From positions 1 through 47,792 of the forward strand of contig JAFPZZ010000034.1 in assembly GCA_017417045.1 (NCBI GenBank): a DNA stretch of 47,792 bases, written 5' to 3'. The notes under the pieces were generated by a model. That model saw only the letters and a list, made by a program, of their open reading frames with translations. It was not told where the DNA came from and ran no database searches. The DNA comes from Bacillota bacterium (GTDB lineage: Bacteria > Bacillota > Clostridia > Peptostreptococcales > Anaerovoracaceae). This document shows positions 1 to 8,694 of this stretch, piece after piece. The first letter of the stretch is position 1, and every line of letters starts with the position of its first letter. Made by a program: the position numbers and the translations under genes.

Positions 1-108
1 CGCCGGGAGTTATTATACCATATAGGCGCCATATGTGGCGCTAAAGATGATATGTGTCATGACGCGCCGGAGATGATCGTCATCGGGCGGCGCGGTGGAC
101 GAGCCGCA

Positions 109-1464
109 TCAGTAGATGGGTACGGGCTTCTTGCCCTTGGGGATGAAGCACTCGCTCTCGTAGGTCCTTCCCTTGAGGTTGGCCTGGAGCTCTTCCTTGG
201 CCTTCTCGATGGTGCCGGGCTTTTCGATGACGTCGAGCACGATGTTCGCCATGATCTGGGCGGCGATGTTCATTCCTTTGTGGGCGACGGGGCTCTTGCC
301 CTGAGCGGTCACGTTCCAGCTGTGTCCCGGAGTTCCGACGGCCCAGGTCGGTACGGAGATCATGACGGTCGGAACGACCCAGCTGACGTCGGAAACGTCG
401 GTGCTGGTGGGCTGATCTTCCCTGATCTTGGTCGGGACGATCTCTTCCTCGTCGGGAGTGGATCCGCAGGCGATGAACTTCTTGAGGTAGGCGAGCTCTT
501 CCTCGGTGTACTGGATGGGCATGCACTCCTTGATGTTCTCTCTCGCGATGTCGGCGAGGGTCGTGTTGTCTACGAAGGAGGAGAAAGCGGAGACGATCTC
601 GGGCTCCTCGACCTCGGTCTCGGTGATGAGGGCCGCGCCCTTGGCGATCTTCTGGACTCTCGCGTCCATCTTCTTGAGCTCGGTGTTGTCCTTGCAGCGG
701 ATGACGTACTGTCCCTCGGCGTAGGCCTGGACTACGTTGGCCGCGAAGCCGCCGGTGTTGGTGATCGCGTAGTGGATGAAGGTCTCCTTGTCCATATGCT
801 CTCTGATGAACTGGATGCCGATGTTCATGATCTCGAGTGCGTCGAGGGCGGACCTGCCCTTTTCGGGGTTGCCCGCGGCATGGCTGGCCACGCCGTGGAA
901 CTTGTAGTTCCTGAGAAGTATGGACTTTCCGCTGTGGGAGATCCCGAACATGGTGCTGGGATGCCAGTTGACGCAGAAGTCTACGTCGTCGAAGGCGCCC
1001 CTGTGTATCATGTAGACCTTGCCTACGCCGCCTTCCTCAGCGGGGCAGGAGAAGTACTTGATGGTACCTTCGATGCCGTTCTCCTGGAAGTATTTCCAGA
1101 GTATATAGGCGGTCTCCATGCCGCCGCAGCCCAGCAGGTTGTGGCCGCAGCCGTGGCCGGGAGCCGCGTTCTCGACGGGGTCGAGGTGGTCGCAGTCCGC
1201 CTTCTGGCTGAGGCCGGGAAGGGCGTCCAGCTCTCCCAGTATGCCGATGACGGGCTTGCCGTGTCCTGCGGTCGCTATAAAGGCGGTGTCCATATCGGGA
1301 AGCATGCTGATCTCAAAGCCCAGCTCTTCCATGCACTTGAGAGCGGCTGCGTGCGATTTGTGTTCGGTGAAGTTGATCTCGGGCGTTGCCCAGATCTCGT
1401 CAGAGCAGTCTTCGAAGATCTTCTTGTACTTCTCGGAGAGCTCTGCGATCTCTTTTCTCATCAT
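109..1464 (-). CDS. M20 family amidohydrolase, AbgB-like (aminobenzoyl-glutamate hydrolase/amidase type)
   Basis: Zinc/manganese-dependent hydrolase of the M20 family, M20D branch, expected to cut an amide bond in a small N-acyl amino acid or peptide in the cytoplasm. The family signature is visible: GHGCGHN in the first third (metal-binding Cys/His), PAEEGG (catalytic and ligand Glu), NWHP, and a C-terminal GTPGHSW that supplies the last His. The distal half contains the inserted dimerisation domain usual for the family. The open frame reaches 1491, but a GGAGG lies at 1473-1477, eight bases from the ATG at 1464, giving 451 aa, close to the AbgB length of about 480. It stands alone on the minus strand with nothing coding below it in the window. 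Substrate cannot be read from sequence; p-aminobenzoyl-glutamate, indole-acetyl-amino acids or N-acyl peptides are all possible. Confidence 0.85.
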   Translation of the reverse strand: MMRKEIAELSEKYKKIFEDCSDEIWATPEINFTEHKSHAAALKCMEELGFEISMLPDMDTAFIATAGHGKPVIGILGELDALPGLSQKADCDHLDPVENAAPGHGCGHNLLGCGGMETAYILWKYFQENGIEGTIKYFSCPAEEGGVGKVYMIHRGAFDDVDFCVNWHPSTMFGISHSGKSILLRNYKFHGVASHAAGNPEKGRSALDALEIMNIGIQFIREHMDKETFIHYAITNTGGFAANVVQAYAEGQYVIRCKDNTELKKMDARVQKIAKGAALITETEVEEPEIVSAFSSFVDNTTLADIARENIKECMPIQYTEEELAYLKKFIACGSTPDEEEIVPTKIREDQPTSTDVSDVSWVVPTVMISVPTWAVGTPGHSWNVTAQGKSPVAHKGMNIAAQIMANIVLDVIEKPGTIEKAKEELQANLKGRTYESECFIPKGKKPVPIY

Positions 1465-1712
1465 GGTCTTTTCCTCCATTCGATATCTCATGCGCGCTTT
1501 GGTTCATGCCTGCGCGTTTAGGATCGTTGTTTGACCGCCACAAAGGCGAGAAAAATTATTTATGATTGTATATCAAATAATCAGAACGTGCAATCACTAT
1601 TTTCGAAGGCGGCGCAATGATTATTTTGAAGACTCAGGGATGTATTATCAGAGGCGCCGCAAAAGCTTTTTAAGCCTCACGAAAGCACTATCAAAGCAGG
1701 TAAAGCTTTCCG

Positions 1713-2909
1713 TCATTCGTAGCGCAGAGCGTCTATGGGGTTCAGCAGGGCAGCCTTGCGCGCCGGAAGGAAGCCGAACAGTACTCCTATGCCCGCGGAT
1801 ACTCCGAAGGCCATGAGCACAGAGCCGAGGGATGGCGTCACCCTGAGCATGGGGTCCAGCGTCGCCTGAATTATCGTCGTCGCCAGCGAGGACAGGGCGT
1901 AGCCGAGGGCTATCCCAAGGGTCCCGCCGAGGGCGGAGGTCGTCGCGGCCTCCATCACGAACTGGCGCAGTATGACGATCTCCTTGGCCCCGAGGGCCTT
2001 GCGTATGCCTATCTCCCTGGTCCTTTCAGTGACGGACACGAGCATTATGTTCATGATGCCTATGCCCCCGACCAGCAGGGATATGGCCGCTATTATCGCG
2101 AGGACGGTGATGACTATGTTTATCATCGAGGTCATCATGTCGAGTATCTCGGTCATGCTTATAACGTTGTAGGCGTCGGAGTCGCTGAAGACCTCGTAGA
2201 GGGCATCCTCAATGACCCTCTTGGCCTCCGCGGCTTTTTCCTCGTCCCTTATCGTGACGTTGTAATTGTATATGGTCCCCTGGCCGCTGATCCTCGCGGC
2301 GGTGGAATAGGGTATGAAGATGCAGTCGTCTGCGTTTCCCGCGTAATCGTCGCTGTTCTGCTCCTCGAGCACGCCTATGATGCGGAATTTGATCCCTCCT
2401 ATGCGCACGCTGTCGCCGAGGGCTCTGCCGTAATAATAATTCTCGTTGACGTAGCTCCCGACTATGGCGACGTTCTTTCTGTCCTGGATATCCATGTACT
2501 GGAGGTTGCGGCCCGACGAGAGATCGAGATCCTTCATCGCGAGATAATCCTCGCTCACCCCCGTGACCGAGGTGGAGCGGTGGGTCTCGTTGTCGACCTT
2601 GACCGCCCTCGACATCGATACGGTCGGGGAGATCTTGTCGAGATAGTCCTGGTGCTCCGCGACCATGGAATACATGTCGTCGATCGAGACGGAGCGGGCG
2701 CTCCCGCGCCCCGTTATCATGACCGTGAGGGAGTTGGTGCCGAGGCTCGCGAAGCTATCGCGCATGTAATTCTCCATGCCGTTTCCGAGGCCGACTATGA
2801 CTATCACGGCAGTGACGCCAATTATTATTCCGAGCATGGTGAGGAAGCTCCTCATCTTGCTGCCCATTATATTTCTCAGGGCGAGCCTGAGCGTCTCAAG
2901 GTAACTCAT
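1713..2909 (-). CDS. ABC transporter permease, MacB/YknZ type (FtsX domain)
   Basis: Membrane subunit of a tripartite-style export ABC transporter. It has a TM helix near residues 17-40, then a large extracellular MacB-type periplasmic-core domain of about 220 residues, then three TM helices (about 270-300, 325-350, 365-385) forming the FtsX domain; the stretch MLVSVTERTREIGIRKALGA is the family hallmark coupling helix. 398 aa fits YknZ/MacB-permease length. The ATG overlaps the end of the ATPase gene by four bases (ATGA), so the two are translationally coupled. With the adaptor gene upstream it forms an adaptor-ATPase-permease operon that in Firmicutes exports peptides or toxic lipophilic compounds. 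Substrate unknown. Confidence 0.92.
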   Translation of the reverse strand: MSYLETLRLALRNIMGSKMRSFLTMLGIIIGVTAVIVIVGLGNGMENYMRDSFASLGTNSLTVMITGRGSARSVSIDDMYSMVAEHQDYLDKISPTVSMSRAVKVDNETHRSTSVTGVSEDYLAMKDLDLSSGRNLQYMDIQDRKNVAIVGSYVNENYYYGRALGDSVRIGGIKFRIIGVLEEQNSDDYAGNADDCIFIPYSTAARISGQGTIYNYNVTIRDEEKAAEAKRVIEDALYEVFSDSDAYNVISMTEILDMMTSMINIVITVLAIIAAISLLVGGIGIMNIMLVSVTERTREIGIRKALGAKEIVILRQFVMEAATTSALGGTLGIALGYALSSLATTIIQATLDPMLRVTPSLGSVLMAFGVSAGIGVLFGFLPARKAALLNPIDALRYE

Positions 2910-3736
2910 GCCCCGCCTCCAGCTATCTGCGTCTCATCCTCGGCCGCTGCCTGAGGCCCGTCATCCTCGGCCGCTGCCTGAGGCCCGTCTTCCGCGGGTT
3001 TGCTCTGAGGCTCTGCAACCGGTATCTGCACCTGCACGACGGCTCCCGGCGCGCGGGAGTCTCCGTCGTATACGACGCGTCCGTCCTCGAGCCTTATGAT
3101 GCGGTCCGCCTGCATGGCTATGGAATTGTCGTGGGTTATGAGCACCACGGTGTTGCCCTGGGAATGCAGCTCCTTGAGCAGTCCGAGCACCTCGCGGCTG
3201 GTGTGGGAATCGAGCGCGCCGGTGGGCTCGTCCGCAAGTATGACGGCGGGCCTTCCGACTAGGGCCCTCGCGATCGAGACCCTCTGCTGCTGTCCGCCGG
3301 AAAGCTCGTTCGGCTTGTTTCCGAGCTTGTCTCCAAGGCCCACGCTCTCGAGTACCTCCTGCGCCCGCTGCCTTCTCTCCGCGCGGCCCACGCCGGCGTA
3401 CATGAGGGGCACCTCGACGTTCTCTATGAGGTCGAGCTTGGGAAGGAGGTTATACTGCTGGAATATAAAGCCGAGCATGCGGTTTCTGATCTCCGCGAGC
3501 TCGTTCTTGTTGAGCTTGCCGACGTCGCGGCCGTCGAGAAGATAGGTGCCCGAGGTAGGTACGTCGAGGCAGCCTATTATGTTCATGCACGTCGATTTGC
3601 CGGAGCCCGACTGGCCTACTATGGCCACGAATTCGCCCCGGTCTATCTTCATGGATATGTGGTCCGCAGCTTTGACGGTGGTGTCGCCCATCACGTAGTA
3701 TTTGCAGACCTCTTTGAATTCAATGAGGGTGCCCAT
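2906..3736 (-). CDS. ABC transporter ATP-binding protein, MacB/LolD/YknY type
   Basis: Cytoplasmic ATPase of the export transporter. Walker A GQSGSGKST is at residues 41-49, the signature LSGGQQQR and Walker B VILADEPTGALDS follow, and the switch His is in VLITHD. Typical family members end near residue 230; this one runs to 276 aa with an Ala/Glu/Asp/Pro-rich tail after about residue 228. Part of the tail is a perfect 27-bp tandem duplication at 2936-2989 that encodes a nine-residue unit twice (DGPQAAAED). The gene starts 18 bases below the adaptor gene and overlaps the permease gene by four bases. The tail is probably disordered and may vary in copy number between strains. Confidence 0.93.
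   Translation of the reverse strand: MGTLIEFKEVCKYYVMGDTTVKAADHISMKIDRGEFVAIVGQSGSGKSTCMNIIGCLDVPTSGTYLLDGRDVGKLNKNELAEIRNRMLGFIFQQYNLLPKLDLIENVEVPLMYAGVGRAERRQRAQEVLESVGLGDKLGNKPNELSGGQQQRVSIARALVGRPAVILADEPTGALDSHTSREVLGLLKELHSQGNTVVLITHDNSIAMQADRIIRLEDGRVVYDGDSRAPGAVVQVQIPVAEPQSKPAEDGPQAAAEDDGPQAAAEDETQIAGGGA
2936..2989. repeat. 27-bp perfect tandem duplication (two copies)
   Basis: Bases 2936-2962 are repeated exactly at 2963-2989. The unit is a multiple of three and lies inside the 3' end of the ATPase gene, so each copy adds nine residues (DGPQAAAED) without shifting the frame. This looks like a recent slippage or unequal recombination event. Confidence 0.95.
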
Positions 3737-3754
3737 CAGATCCTTCCTCCGCCG

Positions 3755-5314
3755 TCAGCTTCTGCCTCTGCTCTGATTCATCATGATGGTGAAGAGGTCG
3801 TCCGAAGCCGTGGACTGGGGTATGTAGGCTATGGTGTCGTCGGCGCTCAGCCCGGACAGTATCTGGACGTATTCGTCGCTGCTGACCCCGGTCTCGACCT
3901 TGACGAAGACGTAGCCCTCTGGCGCCTCGGCCTCCACCGCGTTTACCGCGGAAGGAGAGCCCTTGGTGACGAGCACGAGCCCGCCTCTCATGACCGCGGC
4001 GTTGGGTATGGAGAGCGCGCTGTCGAGCGACGCCACGGTTATATCCGCGTCGGCGTTCATGCCGGGCAGGAGCCCTTCGGTATCGTCTATCCTTATGGTG
4101 ACGGGGTAGGTGGTCGTGCCGCCGGTGCTGGTCCCCGCGACGGAGACCTTGGTCACCACGCCGCTGTAGACGCTGTCGGGAGCCGCGTCGGCGCTGAGCG
4201 TGACTTTCTGCCCGACTTCGACGAAGCGTATGTCGAGCTCGTCGATATTGAGCGTCATCTCGAGGAAGCTCAGGTCGTATATGGTGCAGAGCACCTTTCC
4301 CGCGGACACGGTGTCCCCGGTCTTGTACTGCTTGTCGACTATGGTCCCGCTTATGGGGGACTTGATGGTATAGCTGTCGAGCTGGTCCTGGGTGCTGTTC
4401 ATGGACAGCTGGGCGCTCCTAAGGGTATCGGAAGCGCTCTTGATCTGGTCGTCTATGGACTTTCCGCTGAGGGTTAGTATGGTCTGATCCTTTAGGACCT
4501 CGCTGCCCTCGGGGATGATTATCCTGTCTACGGTGCCGGAGGCTCCCGCGTATACGGTGCTCTCGGACCTGCAGCTGAGGGTGCCCATCTCGGCGCTGTA
4601 TTTGCCCGCTATGGAGGCCGACGCGTTCTGGCCGGAGTCGAGGGCTCTGGGGTTGGGGATCTCTATCGTGACGTTCCTGTAGACGCCGCCGCCCGCGCCC
4701 ACCATGTCGCTTCCCGATATCTCGGTGACGGTCCCGCTGACGCTGGTGAAGGACTCGGGGAGGGATACCTCCGCCGTCTGTCCCACGTAGAAGCCCGCCG
4801 CGTCGTCCGCCTGGAAGGGCAGTTTGACCAGCATGCAGGAGCTGTCCCTGATAACGGCGACGGGCGCCCCGGCGCTGACGTTGTCGCCCTCGCGCACGTA
4901 GAGGCTATAGACTGTGCCGCTGCTACCCGCCTTGACGTTCTTAAGGTCGGCCGCGTTGTTATAGTTCCTCCTGGCCTGGTCGAGGCTGATCCCGGCCCTT
5001 TCGATGCTGTTTGAGATGTCGGAGCTGTCTATCGTGAAGAGGACGCTGTCCTTGTCCACGATGTCGCCCTCCTCGAACTCCGCGCTGAGGACCTCGCCCT
5101 CTATGAGGGTGGTCACAGTGTAGGAGTTGGCGGGCTTGAGCATGCCGCTGCCTCCGAGGGTCTTGACGAGGCTCCTCGCCTCGGGATGTTCCTCGATGTA
5201 GGACACGGTGTTCGCCGCGTTCTTCGGGCCCGCGCAGGCGCGCGGAAGTATGAGCAGGGCCGCTAGAGCGACAGCTCCGCCTATGATCCACTTCTTCTTT
5301 TTGCTGAGGGCCAT
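3755..5314 (-). CDS. Efflux adaptor (HlyD/MacA/YknX family) with duplicated lipoyl modules
   Basis: Membrane-anchored adaptor of the export ABC transporter. A positively charged start (SKKKKW) precedes one TM helix at about residues 11-28; the rest is outside the membrane. Two lipoyl-like hairpin modules can be read: the first begins near LIEGEVLSAEFEEGD and closes near AGSSGTVYSLYVREGD, the second begins near AGASGTVDRIIIPEGS and closes near SPISGTIVDKQYKTGD, each with a predicted helical pair between its halves. A beta-barrel and membrane-proximal domain follow. At 519 aa it is well above the roughly 370-380 aa of YknX, which the duplication explains. Start: AAAGGAGG precedes the ATG by seven bases. 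First gene of the operon. Confidence 0.88.
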   Translation of the reverse strand: MALSKKKKWIIGGAVALAALLILPRACAGPKNAANTVSYIEEHPEARSLVKTLGGSGMLKPANSYTVTTLIEGEVLSAEFEEGDIVDKDSVLFTIDSSDISNSIERAGISLDQARRNYNNAADLKNVKAGSSGTVYSLYVREGDNVSAGAPVAVIRDSSCMLVKLPFQADDAAGFYVGQTAEVSLPESFTSVSGTVTEISGSDMVGAGGGVYRNVTIEIPNPRALDSGQNASASIAGKYSAEMGTLSCRSESTVYAGASGTVDRIIIPEGSEVLKDQTILTLSGKSIDDQIKSASDTLRSAQLSMNSTQDQLDSYTIKSPISGTIVDKQYKTGDTVSAGKVLCTIYDLSFLEMTLNIDELDIRFVEVGQKVTLSADAAPDSVYSGVVTKVSVAGTSTGGTTTYPVTIRIDDTEGLLPGMNADADITVASLDSALSIPNAAVMRGGLVLVTKGSPSAVNAVEAEAPEGYVFVKVETGVSSDEYVQILSGLSADDTIAYIPQSTASDDLFTIMMNQSRGRS

Positions 5315-5432
5315 GGATGCCTCCTTTATATATCGGCGCCGTTTTGACGGCGCGGCTTCTTTCTTTGTAGGTATCGCAGCGGCGGCGAGCCAATGCGCCC
5401 GCCGGCGCTTAGATCGGCGCGTGAAATCACAC

Positions 5433-5448
5433 GGATATATTACTATCC
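5433..5448. promoter_or_regulatory. Inverted repeat in the divergent adaptor/ecfA1 intergenic region
   Basis: GGATA (5433-5437) and TATCC (5444-5448) are a perfect 5-6-5 inverted repeat flanked by ACAC and GTGT. It sits about 120 bases upstream of the adaptor gene start, where an efflux operon would carry an operator. This is a symmetry observation only; no regulator is identified nearby. The remainder of 5315-5528 shows no gene. Confidence 0.3.
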
Positions 5449-5528
5449 CTCTGTGTCGTTTGAATGAATAAGGAGAAAAAATAAAAAGAACCGGGTCGCG
5501 CGCAGCGATACGAGCGTTTTCCGCGCAC

Positions 5529-5557
5529 TTGCTAATTGATCCTTTCCGCTATATAAT
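5529..5557 (+). promoter_or_regulatory. Sigma-A type promoter of the ecf operon
   Basis: TTGCTA (5529-5534) and a perfect TATAAT (5552-5557) are separated by 17 bases. Transcription should start near 5564. This rules out the ATG at 5558, which touches the -10 box, and supports the in-frame ATG at 5594 as the ecfA1 start. Confidence 0.8.
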
Positions 5558-5593
5558 ATGGCATTGCAGCGTTTTTTGAAACCAGATTTTTCA

Positions 5594-6430
5594 ATGGAAA
5601 GCATCATTTCGGTAAAAGATCTGCGCTTCGCTTACGAGGATGAGGAAGGAGAGCTCCAGACCGTCCTCGACGGCGTCAGCCTGGAAATAGAGAAGGGAAG
5701 CTTCGTGGCGATGGTCGGGCCAAACGGTTCCGGCAAATCCACGTTGGCCAAGAACCTCAACGCCCTCCTGCTCCCGCAGAGCGGCAAGGTCTACGCGGAT
5801 GGAATGGACACCTCCGACGACAGTCTGCTCTGGGAGATCAGGCGCAGCGTGGGCATGGTGTTCCAGAATCCGGATAATCAGCTCGTATCCGCAGTGGTGG
5901 AGGACGACATAGCCTTCGGGCCTGAGAACATCGGAGTCCCTCCCGAGGAGATAAGGCAGAGGGTCGACAGCGCTCTCGAGGCCGTAGGCATGAGCAGGTT
6001 CGCTAAGCAGGCTCCGCATATGCTCTCAGGAGGGCAGAAGCAGAGGATAGCTATCGCGGGGGTCCTCGCCATGCAGCCGGACGTGATGGTCTTCGACGAA
6101 CCCACGGCCATGCTGGATCCCAGGGGCCGCGGCGAGATCATGGCTATAATAGAGCAGCTGCACGACGCGGGAAAGACCGTGATACTTATAACGCATTTCA
6201 TGGAGGAGGCCGCCAGAGCGGACCGCATCATAGTCCTTAAGGACGGAAAGATCGCGGCTGACGGCACCCCTAGAGAGATATATTCCATGAGCGAGCAGCT
6301 GCACGGGATGAAGCTCGAGCTTCCCTTCGCGGTGGAGCTCGCGAGGAGGCTGCGCGCGGGAGGACTGGATCTGCCCGCGGATATTCTTAGCGAGGAAGAG
6401 CTCGCGGAGGCGCTATGCAGCTTAAAGTAG
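5594..6430 (+). CDS. ecfA1: Energy-coupling factor transporter ATPase 1 (EcfA1)
   Basis: One of two ATPases of the energy-coupling module that powers vitamin or micronutrient uptake. Counting from the ATG at 5594 (278 aa, usual family length), Walker A GPNGSGKST is at 42-50; the Q-loop reads VFQNPDNQ, the ECF-typical form; the signature LSGGQKQR, Walker B VMVFDEPTAMLD and switch HF follow. The ATG at 5558 would add 12 residues but overlaps the promoter, and neither start has a good Shine-Dalgarno, so the leader is short. ecfA1 overlaps ecfA2 by 16 bases and opens an operon with ecfT, queT and trmB. Confidence 0.93.
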   Translation: MESIISVKDLRFAYEDEEGELQTVLDGVSLEIEKGSFVAMVGPNGSGKSTLAKNLNALLLPQSGKVYADGMDTSDDSLLWEIRRSVGMVFQNPDNQLVSAVVEDDIAFGPENIGVPPEEIRQRVDSALEAVGMSRFAKQAPHMLSGGQKQRIAIAGVLAMQPDVMVFDEPTAMLDPRGRGEIMAIIEQLHDAGKTVILITHFMEEAARADRIIVLKDGKIAADGTPREIYSMSEQLHGMKLELPFAVELARRLRAGGLDLPADILSEEELAEALCSLK

Positions 6431-7287
6431 AGAAGCTCACCCACATATACAGCGAGGGACTTCCCTTCGAGAGCCTTGCCATGACGGACGTCAGCTTCAC
6501 CATGGAGCAGGGCGAGTTCGCCGCGCTCATAGGTCACACTGGCTCGGGCAAGTCCACGCTCATACAGCATATAAACGGGCTGCTCAAGCCTACTTCCGGC
6601 CACGTATATCTGGACGGAGTCGACGTCAACGAAAAGAGCCCGGAGGCCCGCGCCTTAAGGCGCAGGATAGGACTCGTCTTCCAGTATCCAGAGTACCAGC
6701 TATTCGAGGAGACGGTGCTGAAGGACGTCTGCTTCGGACCGAAGAACCTCGGACTTTCCGAAGAGGAGGCAGAGGAGGTCTCCAGGGAGGCTCTGGCCCT
6801 CGTCGGCATCACCGGCGAGAAGCTCGAGCGTTCGCCCTTCAATCTCTCCGGAGGAGAGAAGAGGCGCGTCGCCATAGCGGGAGTCCTGGCTATGGACCCG
6901 GAGCTTCTGATACTCGACGAACCGACGGCAGGGCTGGATCCGAGGGGCCACGCCGAGATACTGGACGCAGTAAGGCGCATACGCGAGAAAAAGAACATGA
7001 GCATAATCATGGTCTCGCACAACATGGACGACGTAGCTTCGCTTGCGGACAGGGTCCTCGTGCTCGAGGACGGAAGGCTCATCATGGACGGCAGCCCGCG
7101 CGAGATATTCGCAAGAGGAGAGGAGCTCAGGGCCATAGGCCTGGAGATACCTTCCGCCAAGGATTTCATGGAAAAGCTCGCGAAGATGCCGGCCCTGAAG
7201 GAAAAGGGCCTTGAGATAGACGACGGCGCGATCACTATAGACGAGGCCCAGGAGGAGATACTGAAGCTCTTCGGAAGCAAGGCCTGA
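6415..7287 (+). CDS. ecfA2: Energy-coupling factor transporter ATPase 2 (EcfA2)
   Basis: Second ATPase of the ECF module; pairs with EcfA1 as a heterodimer under EcfT. Walker A GHTGSGKST lies at 40-48, the Q-loop is VFQYPEYQLFEETV (the EcfA2-specific form with FEETV), then LSGGEKRR, Walker B LLILDEPTAGLD and the switch SHNMDD. 290 aa is the expected size. Its ATG is inside the last codons of ecfA1 (16-base overlap), which implies coupled translation and equal dosage. A 96-base gap separates it from ecfT. Confidence 0.95.
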   Translation: MQLKVEKLTHIYSEGLPFESLAMTDVSFTMEQGEFAALIGHTGSGKSTLIQHINGLLKPTSGHVYLDGVDVNEKSPEARALRRRIGLVFQYPEYQLFEETVLKDVCFGPKNLGLSEEEAEEVSREALALVGITGEKLERSPFNLSGGEKRRVAIAGVLAMDPELLILDEPTAGLDPRGHAEILDAVRRIREKKNMSIIMVSHNMDDVASLADRVLVLEDGRLIMDGSPREIFARGEELRAIGLEIPSAKDFMEKLAKMPALKEKGLEIDDGAITIDEAQEEILKLFGSKA

Positions 7288-7383
7288 GCGCAGGCTGCTC
7301 CGCGCTGAAGGAGCGAACGCGGGAAAGGGCCGCGAAAAGGCAGCGAGGCGCAGTCCTTAGGCAGCGCTGACAAGCAGGATACA

Positions 7384-8193
7384 ATGGCTATCAAAGATAT
7401 AACTCTAGGACAATATTATCCGGCGGAATCGCCGGTGCACAGGCTGGACCCGCGCACCAAGATCGTCGGCACCGTGGTGTACATGGTGTCGCTGTTTTGC
7501 GTGAACAGCTTCAGCGCTTTTGCGCTCTCTATCCTGCTGCTCGGAACCGTCATAGCGGTCTCGAAAGTACCGCTGCGCTTCATAGCTAAGGGCCTGAAGC
7601 CCGTGCTCATACTCATTATACTCACCATGCTGATAAACCTCTTCCTGACCCCGGGCGAGCTGCTGCTCAGCCTAGGTCCGCTGAAGGTAACGGAAGAGGG
7701 CATATACAGAGCCGCGTTCATGGCTCTGAGGCTAGTGCTTCTCATATTCGGTTCTTCCATGCTCACGCTCACGACCAAGCCCATACAGCTCACCGACGGC
7801 ATGGAGGCTCTGATGAAGCCCTTCGAGAAGATAGGGCTTCCGGCGCACGAGCTGGCCATGATGATGACCATAGCCCTGCGCTTCATCCCCACCCTCATGG
7901 ACGAGACGGACAAGATCATGAAGGCTCAGACCGCGAGGGGCGCCGATTTTGAGAGCGGCAATTTCAAGGAGAAGGCCAAGGCCCTGGTCCCCCTGCTTGT
8001 GCCGCTCTTCGTGAGCGCCTTCAGGATAGCCGGAGACCTCGCCATGGCCATGGAAGCGCGCTGCTACCGCGGCGGAGAGGGAAGGACGCGCATGAATCCT
8101 ATGCGTTATTCGGGCAGGGACGGCGCCGCGGCGCTGATCCTGGCGCTCTATCTCGCAGTCATAATCTTTTCGAGGACCCTGGGTCTGTTTTAA
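7384..8193 (+). CDS. ecfT: Energy-coupling factor transporter transmembrane protein EcfT
   Basis: Integral membrane scaffold that couples the EcfA ATPases to substrate-binding S components. About five to six TM helices are visible (for instance 27-48, 70-90, 112-130, 245-265). The two coupling-helix motifs are present: ARG at 184-186 and ARC at 225-227, which insert into the ATPases. 269 aa matches the family. No strong Shine-Dalgarno (AGGAT ten bases upstream). As a T component with a complete A1A2 pair it may serve several S components encoded elsewhere; the one next door is QueT. Confidence 0.93.
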   Translation: MAIKDITLGQYYPAESPVHRLDPRTKIVGTVVYMVSLFCVNSFSAFALSILLLGTVIAVSKVPLRFIAKGLKPVLILIILTMLINLFLTPGELLLSLGPLKVTEEGIYRAAFMALRLVLLIFGSSMLTLTTKPIQLTDGMEALMKPFEKIGLPAHELAMMMTIALRFIPTLMDETDKIMKAQTARGADFESGNFKEKAKALVPLLVPLFVSAFRIAGDLAMAMEARCYRGGEGRTRMNPMRYSGRDGAAALILALYLAVIIFSRTLGLF

Positions 8194-8205
8194 GGGGGCG
8201 CTGAT

Positions 8206-8694
8206 ATGAACAGAAAGATGAATCATCTGGTATCCGCTGCGCTGATAGCCGCGCTCTACACGGCCGTCACCCTGCTGCTGGCGCCCATCTCCTACGGACT
8301 CTTTCAGATAAGGGTCTCCGAGGGGCTGCTCGCGCTTGCCTTCTATACCCCGGCGGCCATACCAGGGATAACCCTTGGCTGCTTCATATCCGGCCTGCTC
8401 GGACCCAACGGCCCGCTCGACGCGCTCTTCGGGTGCATAGCGAGCTTCATCGGGGTCTACATGGCGTACAAGCTCAGAGGACGCGAGAGCCGCTTCACGG
8501 CTCTGCTCCCGAACGTCTTCGCAAACGGGATCATCATAGGCCTCATGCTGCACTATATTTTCGGAGTTCCCGTGCATCCGCTGCTCTGCGTTCTATACGT
8601 GGGAGCGGGAGAATTCGTGTCCTGCATGTTCGTGGGCATACCGCTCTCTAAACTGCTCGACAAGCACCAGAAGGATATGGAGTGGTTCCTTTAG
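8206..8694 (+). CDS. queT: QueT family queuosine-precursor transporter, ECF S component
   Basis: Small membrane protein (162 aa, about five to six TM helices) with the QueT family pattern: SYGLFQIRVSEGL near the N terminus, TLGCFISGLLGP, and a C-terminal half with a conserved GAGEFVSC stretch. QueT proteins bind queuosine precursors such as preQ0/preQ1 for import and transfer to tRNA anticodon base 34. It follows ecfT by 12 bases with GGGGG as ribosome binding site and ends exactly where trmB begins. Placement inside the ECF operon makes it very likely the dedicated S component. No preQ1 riboswitch could be recognised upstream of it. Confidence 0.88.
   Translation: MNRKMNHLVSAALIAALYTAVTLLLAPISYGLFQIRVSEGLLALAFYTPAAIPGITLGCFISGLLGPNGPLDALFGCIASFIGVYMAYKLRGRESRFTALLPNVFANGIIIGLMLHYIFGVPVHPLLCVLYVGAGEFVSCMFVGIPLSKLLDKHQKDMEWFL

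Noticed and set aside
26..41. Palindrome GCGCCA-TATG-TGGCGC at the window start as terminator of the first gene
   Set aside because: No T tract on the expected strand; kept as an unassigned symmetry.
5558..5593. Upstream ATG for ecfA1
   Set aside because: It directly follows the -10 box and would lie before the transcription start.
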